Source: SZUA-592 sp041556555 (lineage in GTDB: Bacteria; Pseudomonadota; Gammaproteobacteria; Eutrophobiales; Eutrophobiaceae). From it: DNA of 26,024 bases. Positions 1 through 7,836 of the stretch are shown piece after piece. The DNA lies in NCBI GenBank assembly GCA_041556555.1, contig JBFFIE010000027.1, positions 1-26,024 of the forward strand, given 5' to 3'. Under the pieces are notes generated by a model. The model worked only from the letters and a program-made list of their open reading frames with translations, was not told where the DNA came from and ran no database searches. Position 1 is the stretch's first letter. Every line of letters starts with the position of its first letter. Both the position numbers and the translations under genes were made by a program.

Positions 1-1191
1 CAGCTAAGGGGCAGCACTGGCTTCATCACCCTGGACAGTGGTTACATGAACACCGGCGCCACCCGCAGTGCTATTACCTATCTGGATGGTGAAAATGGCA
101 TTCTGCGCTACCGCGGAATCCCGATCGAGCAACTCGCCCAGCATTCATCTTTTGTAGAAACGAGTTATCTATTGATATACGGAGAGTTACCAACCAGACA
201 GCAGCTGGATCATTTTTCTCAACTGCTGACCACGCATAGCCTGATCCACGAAGACATGAAGCACTTCTTTGATGGCTATCCACAGTCAGCCCATCCCATG
301 GCAATTCTGCAATCCATGGTCAATACCTTGTCAGCCTACTACCCGGAATCTATCAATCCGTTTGAAAACGTAGAGGTCACAGCGGCCCGGCTGATCTCAA
401 AATTGCGCACTCTCGCCGCTTTTTCATACAAGAAGAGTATTGGTCGGCCATTGATGTACCCATTAAATGACCTCAGTTACTGCGCCAATTTCCTGCGGAT
501 GATGTACGCCATGCCGACCGAGGAATATGAAATCGATGAAGACGTGGTCAGGGCCTTAAACATGCTGCTGATACTGCACGCTGATCATGAACAGAACTGT
601 TCCACTTCCACGGTTCGACTGGTGGGTTCCGCCCTGCCCAACCTGTTTGCGACGATCAGTGCCGGTGTTGCCGCACTTTCAGGGCCATTGCACGGCGGCG
701 CCAACGAGGCCGTGATCGACATGCTGCTTCATATCCAGGAAACCGGGATAAGCTGCCGGGATTTCGTCCAGGAGGTCAAGGACAAGAAGGCCAATGCACG
801 GCTGATGGGTTTTGGCCACCGTGTTTACAAAAACTATGATCCCCGCGCCACCATACTGCGAGAAATGACCGCCACCATTCTCAGCAAGAAAGGCATCTAT
901 GACCCGCTGCTGGATATCGCCAAGGAGCTGGAAAGCGTAGCCCTTGAAGATGATTTCTTCATAGAACGCAACCTTTATCCCAACGTGGATTTTTACAGTG
1001 GTATCCTCTACAAGGCCATGGGGATTCCGACCAATATGTTCACGGTCATGTTTGCCATTGGCCGACTACCAGGCTGGGTTGCCCACTGGAAAGAAATGAT
1101 GGAATCCGATGATCGCAAGATTGGTCGCCCGCGCCAGATCTATACCGGCCCTAAGGTGCGGGACTACGTGCCCATCGAAAAACGCAAGTAA
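1..1191 (+). CDS. gltA: Citrate synthase (type II), 5' end outside window
   Basis: Condenses oxaloacetate and acetyl-CoA to citrate, the entry step of the TCA cycle, in the cytoplasm. The reading frame is open from base 1, and the residues before the first internal Met (QLRGSTGFITLDSGY) align with the region just after the N-terminal domain of E. coli GltA. The true start is therefore upstream, and roughly 30 residues are missing. Catalytic motifs are present: GPLHGGANEA (substrate His), GFGHRVYKNYDPRA (second catalytic His plus Arg) and NVDFYSG (catalytic Asp). HADHEQNCSTSTVR is typical of the hexameric, NADH-sensitive type II enzymes; allostery is inferred from family only. The gene ends in TAA 78 bp before metH, on the same strand, with no strong terminator between them. 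Identity is secure. Confidence 0.96.
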   Translation, partial: QLRGSTGFITLDSGYMNTGATRSAITYLDGENGILRYRGIPIEQLAQHSSFVETSYLLIYGELPTRQQLDHFSQLLTTHSLIHEDMKHFFDGYPQSAHPMAILQSMVNTLSAYYPESINPFENVEVTAARLISKLRTLAAFSYKKSIGRPLMYPLNDLSYCANFLRMMYAMPTEEYEIDEDVVRALNMLLILHADHEQNCSTSTVRLVGSALPNLFATISAGVAALSGPLHGGANEAVIDMLLHIQETGISCRDFVQEVKDKKANARLMGFGHRVYKNYDPRATILREMTATILSKKGIYDPLLDIAKELESVALEDDFFIERNLYPNVDFYSGILYKAMGIPTNMFTVMFAIGRLPGWVAHWKEMMESDDRKIGRPRQIYTGPKVRDYVPIEKRK

Positions 1192-1197
1192 TCCCGC

Positions 1198-1228
1198 TTG
1201 GCATAGCCGACCCCGAAAGGGGTACAAT
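1198..1228 (+). promoter_or_regulatory. Candidate metH promoter with small hairpin in spacer
   Basis: A TTGGCA element (1198-1203) and TACAAT (1223-1228) are separated by 19 bp, longer than the usual 17. The perfect small hairpin CCCCGAAAGGGG (1211-1222) occupies the end of the spacer. It could instead be a weak 3'-end structure of the citrate synthase transcript, but no T-run follows. No cobalamin-riboswitch (B12-box) sequence is visible in the 78-bp gap. Confidence 0.35.
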
Positions 1229-1269
1229 GCGCGCTGCATTTTTACCGGATAAAGCGTGCATTTTATTTT

Positions 1270-4200
1270 ATGTCCAACCATACACCCAGCTCTGATCGCC
1301 TGGCTCAACTTCAGTCATTACTGGAGCAGCGTATCCTTGTGCTCGATGGCGGCATGGGGACCCTGATCCAGTCATACCAACTCAATGAGGATGATTATCG
1401 GGGCAAACGATTTGCCGATCACCACTGTGATTTAAAAGGCAATAATGACCTGCTCTCCATTACCCGGCCGGATGTGATTGAGGCGATCCACCGTGCTTAC
1501 CTGGATGCTGGCGCAGACATCATTGAAACCAATACGTTTAATTCCACCGCGATTGCCATGGCAGATTACGCCATGGAAGACCTGGTCTATGAACTGAACC
1601 AGGCCGGTGCTGCCCTGGCGCGCCGCGTTGCCGATGAATTTGAAGCGAAAGCTCCGGACAGTCCACGTTTCGTCACCGGTGTTCTTGGACCGACTAACCG
1701 GACCGCCTCCATATCCCCGGATGTTAACAATCCGGGCTATCGTAACATTGATTTTATGACCCTGGTTGAGGCCTATACCGAGGCCTTGCGCGGCCTGATT
1801 GACGGTGGTACCGACCTGCTCCTGGTCGAAACCATCTTCGACACTCTCAATGCCAAGGCGGCGTTATATGCCATTGACCAGTTCTTTGAAAATCAAGGCA
1901 TATCATTACCGGTCATGATCTCCGGCACCATCACCGATGCCTCGGGACGAACTCTTACCGGCCAGACTACAGAAGCATTCTGGAATTCGTTACGGCATGC
2001 CAGGCCATTGTCAATTGGTCTTAATTGCGCACTCGGCCCCGGGGACTTACGTCAATACATAGAAGAACTCTCTATAGTTGCCGATACCTGGGTCAGTGCC
2101 CACCCTAATGCTGGCTTGCCCAACGAGTTTGGTGAATATGACCTGGAACCTGGCCCCATGGCGGAACATATCGAAGAGTGGGCTGCCAGTGGTTTGGTAA
2201 ACATCGTCGGTGGCTGTTGTGGAACTACACCGGAACATATCAAGGCGATCGCTGATGCCGTTGCCGGTAAATCACCCCGTGCAATTCCGGAACTGCCACG
2301 CTACCAGCGCCTGAGTGGACTGGAGGCATTTAATATTACCCCGGACACCAACTTCGTAAATGTCGGGGAACGAACCAACGTTGCCGGTTCACCCAAATTC
2401 CTGCGTCTCATCAAGGAAGAGCAGGATCTGGAAGGGGCACTGGAAATCGCCCGTCAGCAGGTGGAAAACGGTGCCCAGATTATTGATGTCTGCATGGACG
2501 AAGGCATGCTGGAATCCGAGGAGTTGATGCATGATTTTCTTAACCTGATCGCCTCAGAACCGGACATCAGTCGCGTGCCTATCATGATCGATTCCTCCAA
2601 GTGGACCGTGATCGAAGCCGGTCTGCGTTGTATCCAGGGCAAGGGGATCGTCAATTCGATTAGTCTCAAGGAAGGTGAGGATAAATTTATCGAGCATGCA
2701 CGGGCGGTCAGGCGCTACGGGGCGGCTGCAGTTGTGATGGCGTTCGATGAAAAAGGCCAGGCCGACTCCACTAAACGGCGCTTTGAAGTCTGCAAGCGCT
2801 CCTATGACATTTTAGTAAATAAGGTCGACTTCCCGCCCGAGGATATCATTTTTGATCCGAATATCCTCACGGTTGCCACCGGCATGGAAGAACACAATAA
2901 CTACGCCGTCTCTTTCTTCGAGGCCACCCGCATGATCAAGGAACATCTTCCCTATGCCCTGGTAAGCGGTGGTCTCAGTAATGTCTCGTTTTCTTTCAGG
3001 GGTAATAATCCGGTACGCGAGGCCATGCATGCCGCGTTTCTCTACCACGGGATCCAGGCAGGAATGGACATGGGCATTGTTAATGCCGGCCAACTGGGTA
3101 TTTATGATGAGATTGATAAGCAACTGCTTGAATATGTCGAGGATGTTCTTCTGAACCGGCGTGAAGATGCCACTGATCGACTGGTGGAATTCGCTGAAAC
3201 TGTGAAGGCAGGAACCAGTAAGGAAAAGAAAATTGATGATGCCTGGCGTAAGGGATCAATAAATGAGCGTTTGACCCATGCCCTGGTCAAGGGCATCTCT
3301 GATTATATTGAAGAAGATACTGAAGAAGCGCGCCAGGGATATGACAAACCTCTGGAAGTGATAGAAGGTCCATTGATGGATGGTATGAATGTAGTCGGCG
3401 ACCTGTTTGGTTCAGGCAAGATGTTTTTGCCACAGGTCGTTAAGAGTGCCCGTGTCATGAAAAAGGCTGTGGCCTACCTGATACCTTTTATCGAAGAAGA
3501 AAAAAAACGTAGCGGCGATACGGGTAAAAATAATGGCACTATTGTCATGGCCACTGTTAAAGGCGATGTGCATGACATTGGCAAGAATATTGTTGGCGTT
3601 GTGCTGCAATGTAATAACTTCGAGGTCATCGACCTTGGCGTTATGGTGCCCGCTGAAAAAATCCTGCAAACAGCAAAAGACCATAATGCACATATCATAG
3701 GTCTCAGTGGGTTGATCACACCATCACTTGACGAAATGGTTCATGTCGCCAAGGAAATGAAAAGGCAAGAATTCAATTTGCCATTATTGATTGGTGGCGC
3801 AACGACTTCACGAGCACACACAGCTGTAAAAATAGATCCCCAGTATGATCAGCCTGTTGTGCATGTCAGGGATGCATCACGTGCCGTAGGCGTTGCACAG
3901 AACCTCGTCAGTAAAACTACCCGCAACAGTTTCCTTGATAAAATTCGTGAAGAATACGATCAAGTGCGGGAACGTCATGCAGGCAGACAGAAAAAAATTA
4001 ACTGGATATCAATTGAGCAGGCGCGTGAAAATCATTTCAAGGCTGATTGGGATAACTATACACCACCAACTCCCGAGAAACTTGGAATCGAGGTATTTTA
4101 TGATTACCCACTGGCGGAATTAACAGAGTATTTTGACTGGACACCGTTCTTTGTCGCCTGGGAACTGGCCGGCAAATTTCCACGCATTCTGGAAGATGAG

Positions 4201-4998
4201 GTGGTCGGTAGAGAGGCCACCAAACTCTACGAAGATGCAAAGAAAATGCTGAACCTGATTATCAAGGAAAAATGGTTTACTGCAAGGGGAGTTATGGGTT
4301 TGTTTCCCGCAAACACCATTTATCATGATGATATCGAAATCTATACCAATGAGAAGCGTGAGGGTCTTTTGATGACGTTGCATACGCTGCGGCAACAGCA
4401 AAAAAGACCGCCCGGGCAGGCCAATTATGCCCTGGCAGATTTTATTGCGCCTGGCGAGTCTGGCAAGCAAGATTATATCGGTGCCTTTGCCGTTGCAGCC
4501 GGTTTTGGTATGGAAGAAAAAATCAGGCAGTTTGAATCTGACCACGATGATTATCATGTAATCATGCTCAAGGCTTTGGCTGATCGCTTTGCCGAGGCTT
4601 TCGCCGAGCGACTTCACCAGCGCGTAAGAAAAGAATTCTGGGCTTATGGTAAAGATGAATCACTGGATAACAAAGAGCTAATTGCAGAAAAATACCGTGG
4701 CATACGTCCGGCCCCTGGATACCCGGCCTGCCCGGACCATACCGAGAAACCGTTGCTATGGAAACTACTAGATGTCGAAAAGAATACAGGTATTACTTTG
4801 ACGGAAAGCTATGCCATGTTACCCGCTTCTGCTGTTAGTGGCCTGTATTTTTCACATCCCGAATCACGCTATTTTGGGGTGGGTCAGATTAATCGTGACC
4901 AGGTCAGGGATTATGCACATAGAAAAGGAATTGAATTACACAAGATGGAGAAATGGCTGGCACCTAATCTCGGCTATGATCCAGAAGAGGTAAACTGA
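1270..4998 (+). CDS. metH: Cobalamin-dependent methionine synthase
   Basis: Transfers a methyl group from 5-methyltetrahydrofolate via methylcobalamin to homocysteine, giving methionine. At 1242 residues it is the full four-module enzyme (E. coli 1227). The homocysteine module has zinc ligands C253 (GLNCALG) and C316/C317 (VGGCCGTTPEH), each offset by six from E. coli C247/C310/C311. Next come the pterin module (NVGERTNVAGS), the cap and B12 module with cobalt-ligand H768 in DVHDIGKN, and the C-terminal AdoMet reactivation module (RPAPGYPACPDH; SAVSGLYFSHPESRYF). The start at 1270 is the first ATG after an in-frame TAG at 1204, but no Shine-Dalgarno is seen, so translation initiation may be weak or unusual. 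It converges on the class II RNR gene, another B12 enzyme, 87 bp away. Confidence 0.98.
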   Translation: MSNHTPSSDRLAQLQSLLEQRILVLDGGMGTLIQSYQLNEDDYRGKRFADHHCDLKGNNDLLSITRPDVIEAIHRAYLDAGADIIETNTFNSTAIAMADYAMEDLVYELNQAGAALARRVADEFEAKAPDSPRFVTGVLGPTNRTASISPDVNNPGYRNIDFMTLVEAYTEALRGLIDGGTDLLLVETIFDTLNAKAALYAIDQFFENQGISLPVMISGTITDASGRTLTGQTTEAFWNSLRHARPLSIGLNCALGPGDLRQYIEELSIVADTWVSAHPNAGLPNEFGEYDLEPGPMAEHIEEWAASGLVNIVGGCCGTTPEHIKAIADAVAGKSPRAIPELPRYQRLSGLEAFNITPDTNFVNVGERTNVAGSPKFLRLIKEEQDLEGALEIARQQVENGAQIIDVCMDEGMLESEELMHDFLNLIASEPDISRVPIMIDSSKWTVIEAGLRCIQGKGIVNSISLKEGEDKFIEHARAVRRYGAAAVVMAFDEKGQADSTKRRFEVCKRSYDILVNKVDFPPEDIIFDPNILTVATGMEEHNNYAVSFFEATRMIKEHLPYALVSGGLSNVSFSFRGNNPVREAMHAAFLYHGIQAGMDMGIVNAGQLGIYDEIDKQLLEYVEDVLLNRREDATDRLVEFAETVKAGTSKEKKIDDAWRKGSINERLTHALVKGISDYIEEDTEEARQGYDKPLEVIEGPLMDGMNVVGDLFGSGKMFLPQVVKSARVMKKAVAYLIPFIEEEKKRSGDTGKNNGTIVMATVKGDVHDIGKNIVGVVLQCNNFEVIDLGVMVPAEKILQTAKDHNAHIIGLSGLITPSLDEMVHVAKEMKRQEFNLPLLIGGATTSRAHTAVKIDPQYDQPVVHVRDASRAVGVAQNLVSKTTRNSFLDKIREEYDQVRERHAGRQKKINWISIEQARENHFKADWDNYTPPTPEKLGIEVFYDYPLAELTEYFDWTPFFVAWELAGKFPRILEDEVVGREATKLYEDAKKMLNLIIKEKWFTARGVMGLFPANTIYHDDIEIYTNEKREGLLMTLHTLRQQQKRPPGQANYALADFIAPGESGKQDYIGAFAVAAGFGMEEKIRQFESDHDDYHVIMLKALADRFAEAFAERLHQRVRKEFWAYGKDESLDNKELIAEKYRGIRPAPGYPACPDHTEKPLLWKLLDVEKNTGITLTESYAMLPASAVSGLYFSHPESRYFGVGQINRDQVRDYAHRKGIELHKMEKWLAPNLGYDPEEVN

Positions 4999-5085
4999 AG
5001 TGGTACCTGAATGGTAACTTTATCAGGCTTGCGCAAGTATTTCCCACATTGAGCGGATTGAACAATAATAGCCAATAAAAATCCA

Positions 5086-6915
5086 TCACAGGAAAATATT
5101 ACAACAATGTTCGCCCTCCAGTGGTTCTTTTCTTGAACGCAATACTTCTCCAGTCACCGGGTTTGGACGGAATACCGTGCAGCTTTTCAGGCCCAGCTGA
5201 TATGCTAGTTCATACACAGACTTGAACTCGGAAAAATCATATTCAACCGGAATATTGATTGTTTTGGATATACTGTTGTCAACATGCGCCTGTACAGCAG
5301 CCTGCATTCGTAGATGTATTTCCGGTTCCAGTTCTTGTGCGCAAACGAAAGTTTTTCTGGGGGGATTTCCATTGCCTGATTGCTGCCATAATCTCCAGGC
5401 ATAATCCTCGAGTTGATAAGGCCTGCGAGTACCATTTTGTAGAATATAGCGCTGTTGCTCGAATGCAAAAACCGGCTCGATACCACTGGAGAGGTTTCCG
5501 GCCAACAGGCTGATGGTACCCGTAGGGGCAATCGCCGTGAGGTGGCTGTTGCGAATACCATGCTGGCTGATTGCATCACAAATATCTGCGGGCAGTGTTT
5601 TGATGAATTCTCCTTCGAGATGTTTATTCTTGTCCAGCAGGGGGAAACTCCCCTTTTCCTGCGCCAGCTTTATGGATGAACGGTATGCGGTATGGTTAAT
5701 CGTCTGCATTACGGTTCCTGCAAGATCACGGGCGCTTTCCTCGCTATAGCTGAAACCAAGCATGATAAGGGCGTCAGCCAGACCGGTAAGTCCCAGGCCA
5801 ACACGGCGTGTGTTCCTTGCCTGCCGTTTCTGTTCAGGTAATGGAAAGCGGGACACATCTATCACGTTATCCAGCATGCGCACAGCAAGCGGAACTATAT
5901 TTTTTATTCCGTCCAGGTCGAGGCTTGCGGTCGTAGTGAATGGATTCTTTATGTATCGTGTCAGGTTTATAGAACCCAGGTCACAGGCACCGTATGCCGG
6001 CAGGGGGATTTCACCGCAAGGGTTGGTCGCACCGATATTCTCATGGTACCAAAGATTATTCAGGCGATTTATCCGATCAATAAACAAGACACCGGGTTCT
6101 GCGGAATGGTAACTGGCGCTGACTATCTGGTCCCATAGAGAACGTGCTTTAACAATGCGGAATATCTTGCAGGGAACGGGCTCATATCTGCCGGACCATT
6201 GCTTTTTAATGACATCGTGCTTGTTGTTCTTTGCATCCTGTTCAAGTCCGCTTACCGGGAATACCAGTGGCCAGTCCAGATCGTTATGAACGGCCTGCAT
6301 GAATTCATCTGTAACCAGCACAGAGATATTGAAATTGCGTAGTTCGTGGCTGTCCCTCTTGCTGTTGATGAAATTTTCAATATCGGGATGGTCACAGCGC
6401 AGAGTCGCCATCATGGCACCGCGCCTTGGCCCGGATGAGACCAGGGTCTGGCACATGGAATCCCAGATCCGCATAAACGAGACAGGTCCGGACGCCATGC
6501 GGTTGACCTGACGGGCCTGTGTACCATGGGGACGCAGAGTTGAAAAATCATATCCTACACCACCGCCTTGTTGCATGGTGATGGCGCCTTCTTTAAGAGC
6601 ATTAAAGATACCGTCAATGGAATCATCGATATTGCCCATCACAAAACAGTTAAACAAGGTCACCCTGTAGTCTGTTCCGGCGCCGGCAAGGATACGCCCC
6701 CCGGGAATGAAGCTGAAATCCTTTAAGGCATTGTAGAACCTGTTTTGCCACCTTCCGGGATCAGATTCGACACTGGCTAGTGCGGTGGCTACTCTTCGCC
6801 AGGTATCTTCAATGCTTTTGTCACCTGTCCCATCGGCGTTTTTGTAACGGTACTTGGTATCCCAGATATAGATGGAAATATCATCAGGACTGTAATATTC
6901 GGCAAATTTTCCCAT
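5086..6915 (-). CDS. nrdJ: Adenosylcobalamin-dependent (class II) ribonucleotide reductase, short form
   Basis: Reduces ribonucleotides to deoxyribonucleotides using an adenosylcobalamin-generated thiyl radical, so it works with or without oxygen. In the 609-residue protein, C90 (LFNCFVMG) and C311 (GACDLGS) form the predicted active-site redox pair. NPCGE holds N298, thiyl C300 and E302, and the 11-residue C300-C311 spacing equals that of the Thermotoga enzyme (322/333). RRVGLGLTGLADAL and IAPTGTISLLAG are further family motifs. No ATP-cone precedes the catalytic barrel. The protein stops soon after SCTVFRPNPVTGEVL and ends GEHCCNIFL, so the long C-terminal extension with CxxC motifs found in many class II enzymes is absent; C604-C605 may act as the shuttle cysteines. 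No Shine-Dalgarno is visible before the ATG and no better in-frame start exists. First or only gene of its transcript is uncertain; the host-attachment gene lies 69 bp upstream on the same strand. Confidence 0.93.
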   Translation of the reverse strand: MGKFAEYYSPDDISIYIWDTKYRYKNADGTGDKSIEDTWRRVATALASVESDPGRWQNRFYNALKDFSFIPGGRILAGAGTDYRVTLFNCFVMGNIDDSIDGIFNALKEGAITMQQGGGVGYDFSTLRPHGTQARQVNRMASGPVSFMRIWDSMCQTLVSSGPRRGAMMATLRCDHPDIENFINSKRDSHELRNFNISVLVTDEFMQAVHNDLDWPLVFPVSGLEQDAKNNKHDVIKKQWSGRYEPVPCKIFRIVKARSLWDQIVSASYHSAEPGVLFIDRINRLNNLWYHENIGATNPCGEIPLPAYGACDLGSINLTRYIKNPFTTTASLDLDGIKNIVPLAVRMLDNVIDVSRFPLPEQKRQARNTRRVGLGLTGLADALIMLGFSYSEESARDLAGTVMQTINHTAYRSSIKLAQEKGSFPLLDKNKHLEGEFIKTLPADICDAISQHGIRNSHLTAIAPTGTISLLAGNLSSGIEPVFAFEQQRYILQNGTRRPYQLEDYAWRLWQQSGNGNPPRKTFVCAQELEPEIHLRMQAAVQAHVDNSISKTINIPVEYDFSEFKSVYELAYQLGLKSCTVFRPNPVTGEVLRSRKEPLEGEHCCNIFL

Positions 6916-6935
6916 GTTAAGAGTATAGGTATGCC

Positions 6936-6981
6936 CTGATATAAAACAATGAGGTAGTATAAAGATACAAGGATATATCAG
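6936..6981. repeat. 8-bp perfect inverted repeat upstream of nrdJ
   Basis: CTGATATA (6936-6943) and TATATCAG (6974-6981) are exact inverted copies 30 nt apart, filling the gap between the host-attachment gene and nrdJ. It could be a paired leader structure or a split operator for nrdJ. It does not match the NrdR box consensus convincingly, and function is unknown. Confidence 0.35.
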
Positions 6982-6984
6982 CGA

Positions 6985-7410
6985 TCAGAATTTTTTCAGA
7001 TACTGTTGAATATCCTTTACATCACTGGACACGATGTCCCTGTCAATTTCCCTGGTTACAAGTTTCGCCAGGTTTTCATGCAAGTTTTCACGTAACAAGC
7101 CAAGAAATGCTGGTGGTGCAATCAACACCAACTCATTATATTCATTCTTTCTGTCTTCCAGATAAGAAGTGATCTGCCTGACAAAATTGATGGCAACCTG
7201 CTTTTTAACATCAGTTTTCTGTTCTTTTGCATGTCGCGTGGCACCCTTGCTATCGAAGGTGCGACCGGGACGATCACTGGTCAGATCCCGTTTATGCAGA
7301 CGGCCTTCTGGATTTTCCAAACCAGGCATTTCCTCTAAAGGTTTTCCAGCGCTTTCCTGAATAAAAAACCTTACCCGGCTCTGCCCGGCTACAACACATA
7401 AAAGTGACAT
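6985..7410 (-). CDS. Host attachment protein (baeRF-related family)
   Basis: About 141 residues matching the family named 'host attachment protein / protein required for attachment to host cells' (PF10116-type), a bacterial relative of the archaeal/eukaryotic eRF1 middle-domain fold (baeRF). The recognisable core is ELVLIAPPAFLGLLRENL followed by LVTREIDRDIV near the C-terminus. The basic central segment (SDRPGRTFDSKGATRHA) is also typical. The start chosen is ATG at 7410, because GAGG at 7422-7419 sits 8 nt before it; a TTG six bases further upstream is too close to that site. The biochemical role is unknown: the family name comes from plant-associated bacteria, while the fold hints at ribosome or RNA contact. 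It lies between DUF3175 and nrdJ on the same strand. Confidence 0.8.
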   Translation of the reverse strand: MSLLCVVAGQSRVRFFIQESAGKPLEEMPGLENPEGRLHKRDLTSDRPGRTFDSKGATRHAKEQKTDVKKQVAINFVRQITSYLEDRKNEYNELVLIAPPAFLGLLRENLHENLAKLVTREIDRDIVSSDVKDIQQYLKKF

Positions 7411-7499
7411 GATCAATTCCTCATTAATTAGTGGAAGATTATTTTTCTGGTAATAATTACTTTTAATTTATCTAATACCGAATATTGAACTCATAAAGA

Positions 7500-7823
7500 T
7501 CATTTCGTTTGCTTTCGTGGTTTACCAAATAGCATTCTCAGTTCATCTTTTGCCGTCTCCAGTTTTATTCTTTGCGTATCAGGTAACTGCTTGCCTGCGC
7601 GGTTAATATAAAATGTAAGCATCGACATCGCTGATCGGAAGGGATCGGATTTTCTTTGTTTACTCCGGTTGGCTGAACGCTTGAGAGATTTGGCAATTTC
7701 AGCAGGGTCCTTGAGCGTAAACACACCTTCTTCCAGTTCCAATGCATGACTTTCCTCAGTGACCTTTTGAGACCATTTCTTTTGTTTGTAGATAGTCTTC
7801 TTTCTGGTACTCTTTTTTTTCAT
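7500..7823 (-). CDS. DUF3175 family protein
   Basis: About 107 residues, strongly basic, with the full DUF3175 signature: KKWSQKVTEESHALELEEG, FTLKDPAEIAKSLKRSA and SAMSMLTFYINRAGKQL. The lysine-rich N-terminus and C-terminus suggest nucleic-acid or ribosome association, but no function is established. The ATG at 7823 is preferred over the longer frame start at 7871, because the added residues would lie inside the upstream ppsA coding end and the family normally begins with the Lys/Arg-rich run. It starts 13 nt after the ppsA stop on the same strand, so the two are probably co-transcribed. The Shine-Dalgarno is weak, consistent with translational coupling to ppsA. Confidence 0.82.
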   Translation of the reverse strand: MKKKSTRKKTIYKQKKWSQKVTEESHALELEEGVFTLKDPAEIAKSLKRSANRSKQRKSDPFRSAMSMLTFYINRAGKQLPDTQRIKLETAKDELRMLFGKPRKQTK

Positions 7824-7836
7824 AATTTGTAATTCA

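Noticed and set aside
1192..1269. Cobalamin riboswitch before metH
   Set aside because: The gap is only 78 bp and lacks a B12 box; the only structure is the short CCCCGAAAGGGG hairpin.
2812..3693. Other antisense frames of about 100 residues inside metH
   Set aside because: Their existence is explained by codon bias of metH; translations are low complexity and match no family.
4120..4617. A 165-residue open frame antisense to metH
   Set aside because: It lies wholly within the strongly conserved metH coding sequence, has no recognisable domain or ribosome site, and is a shadow frame.
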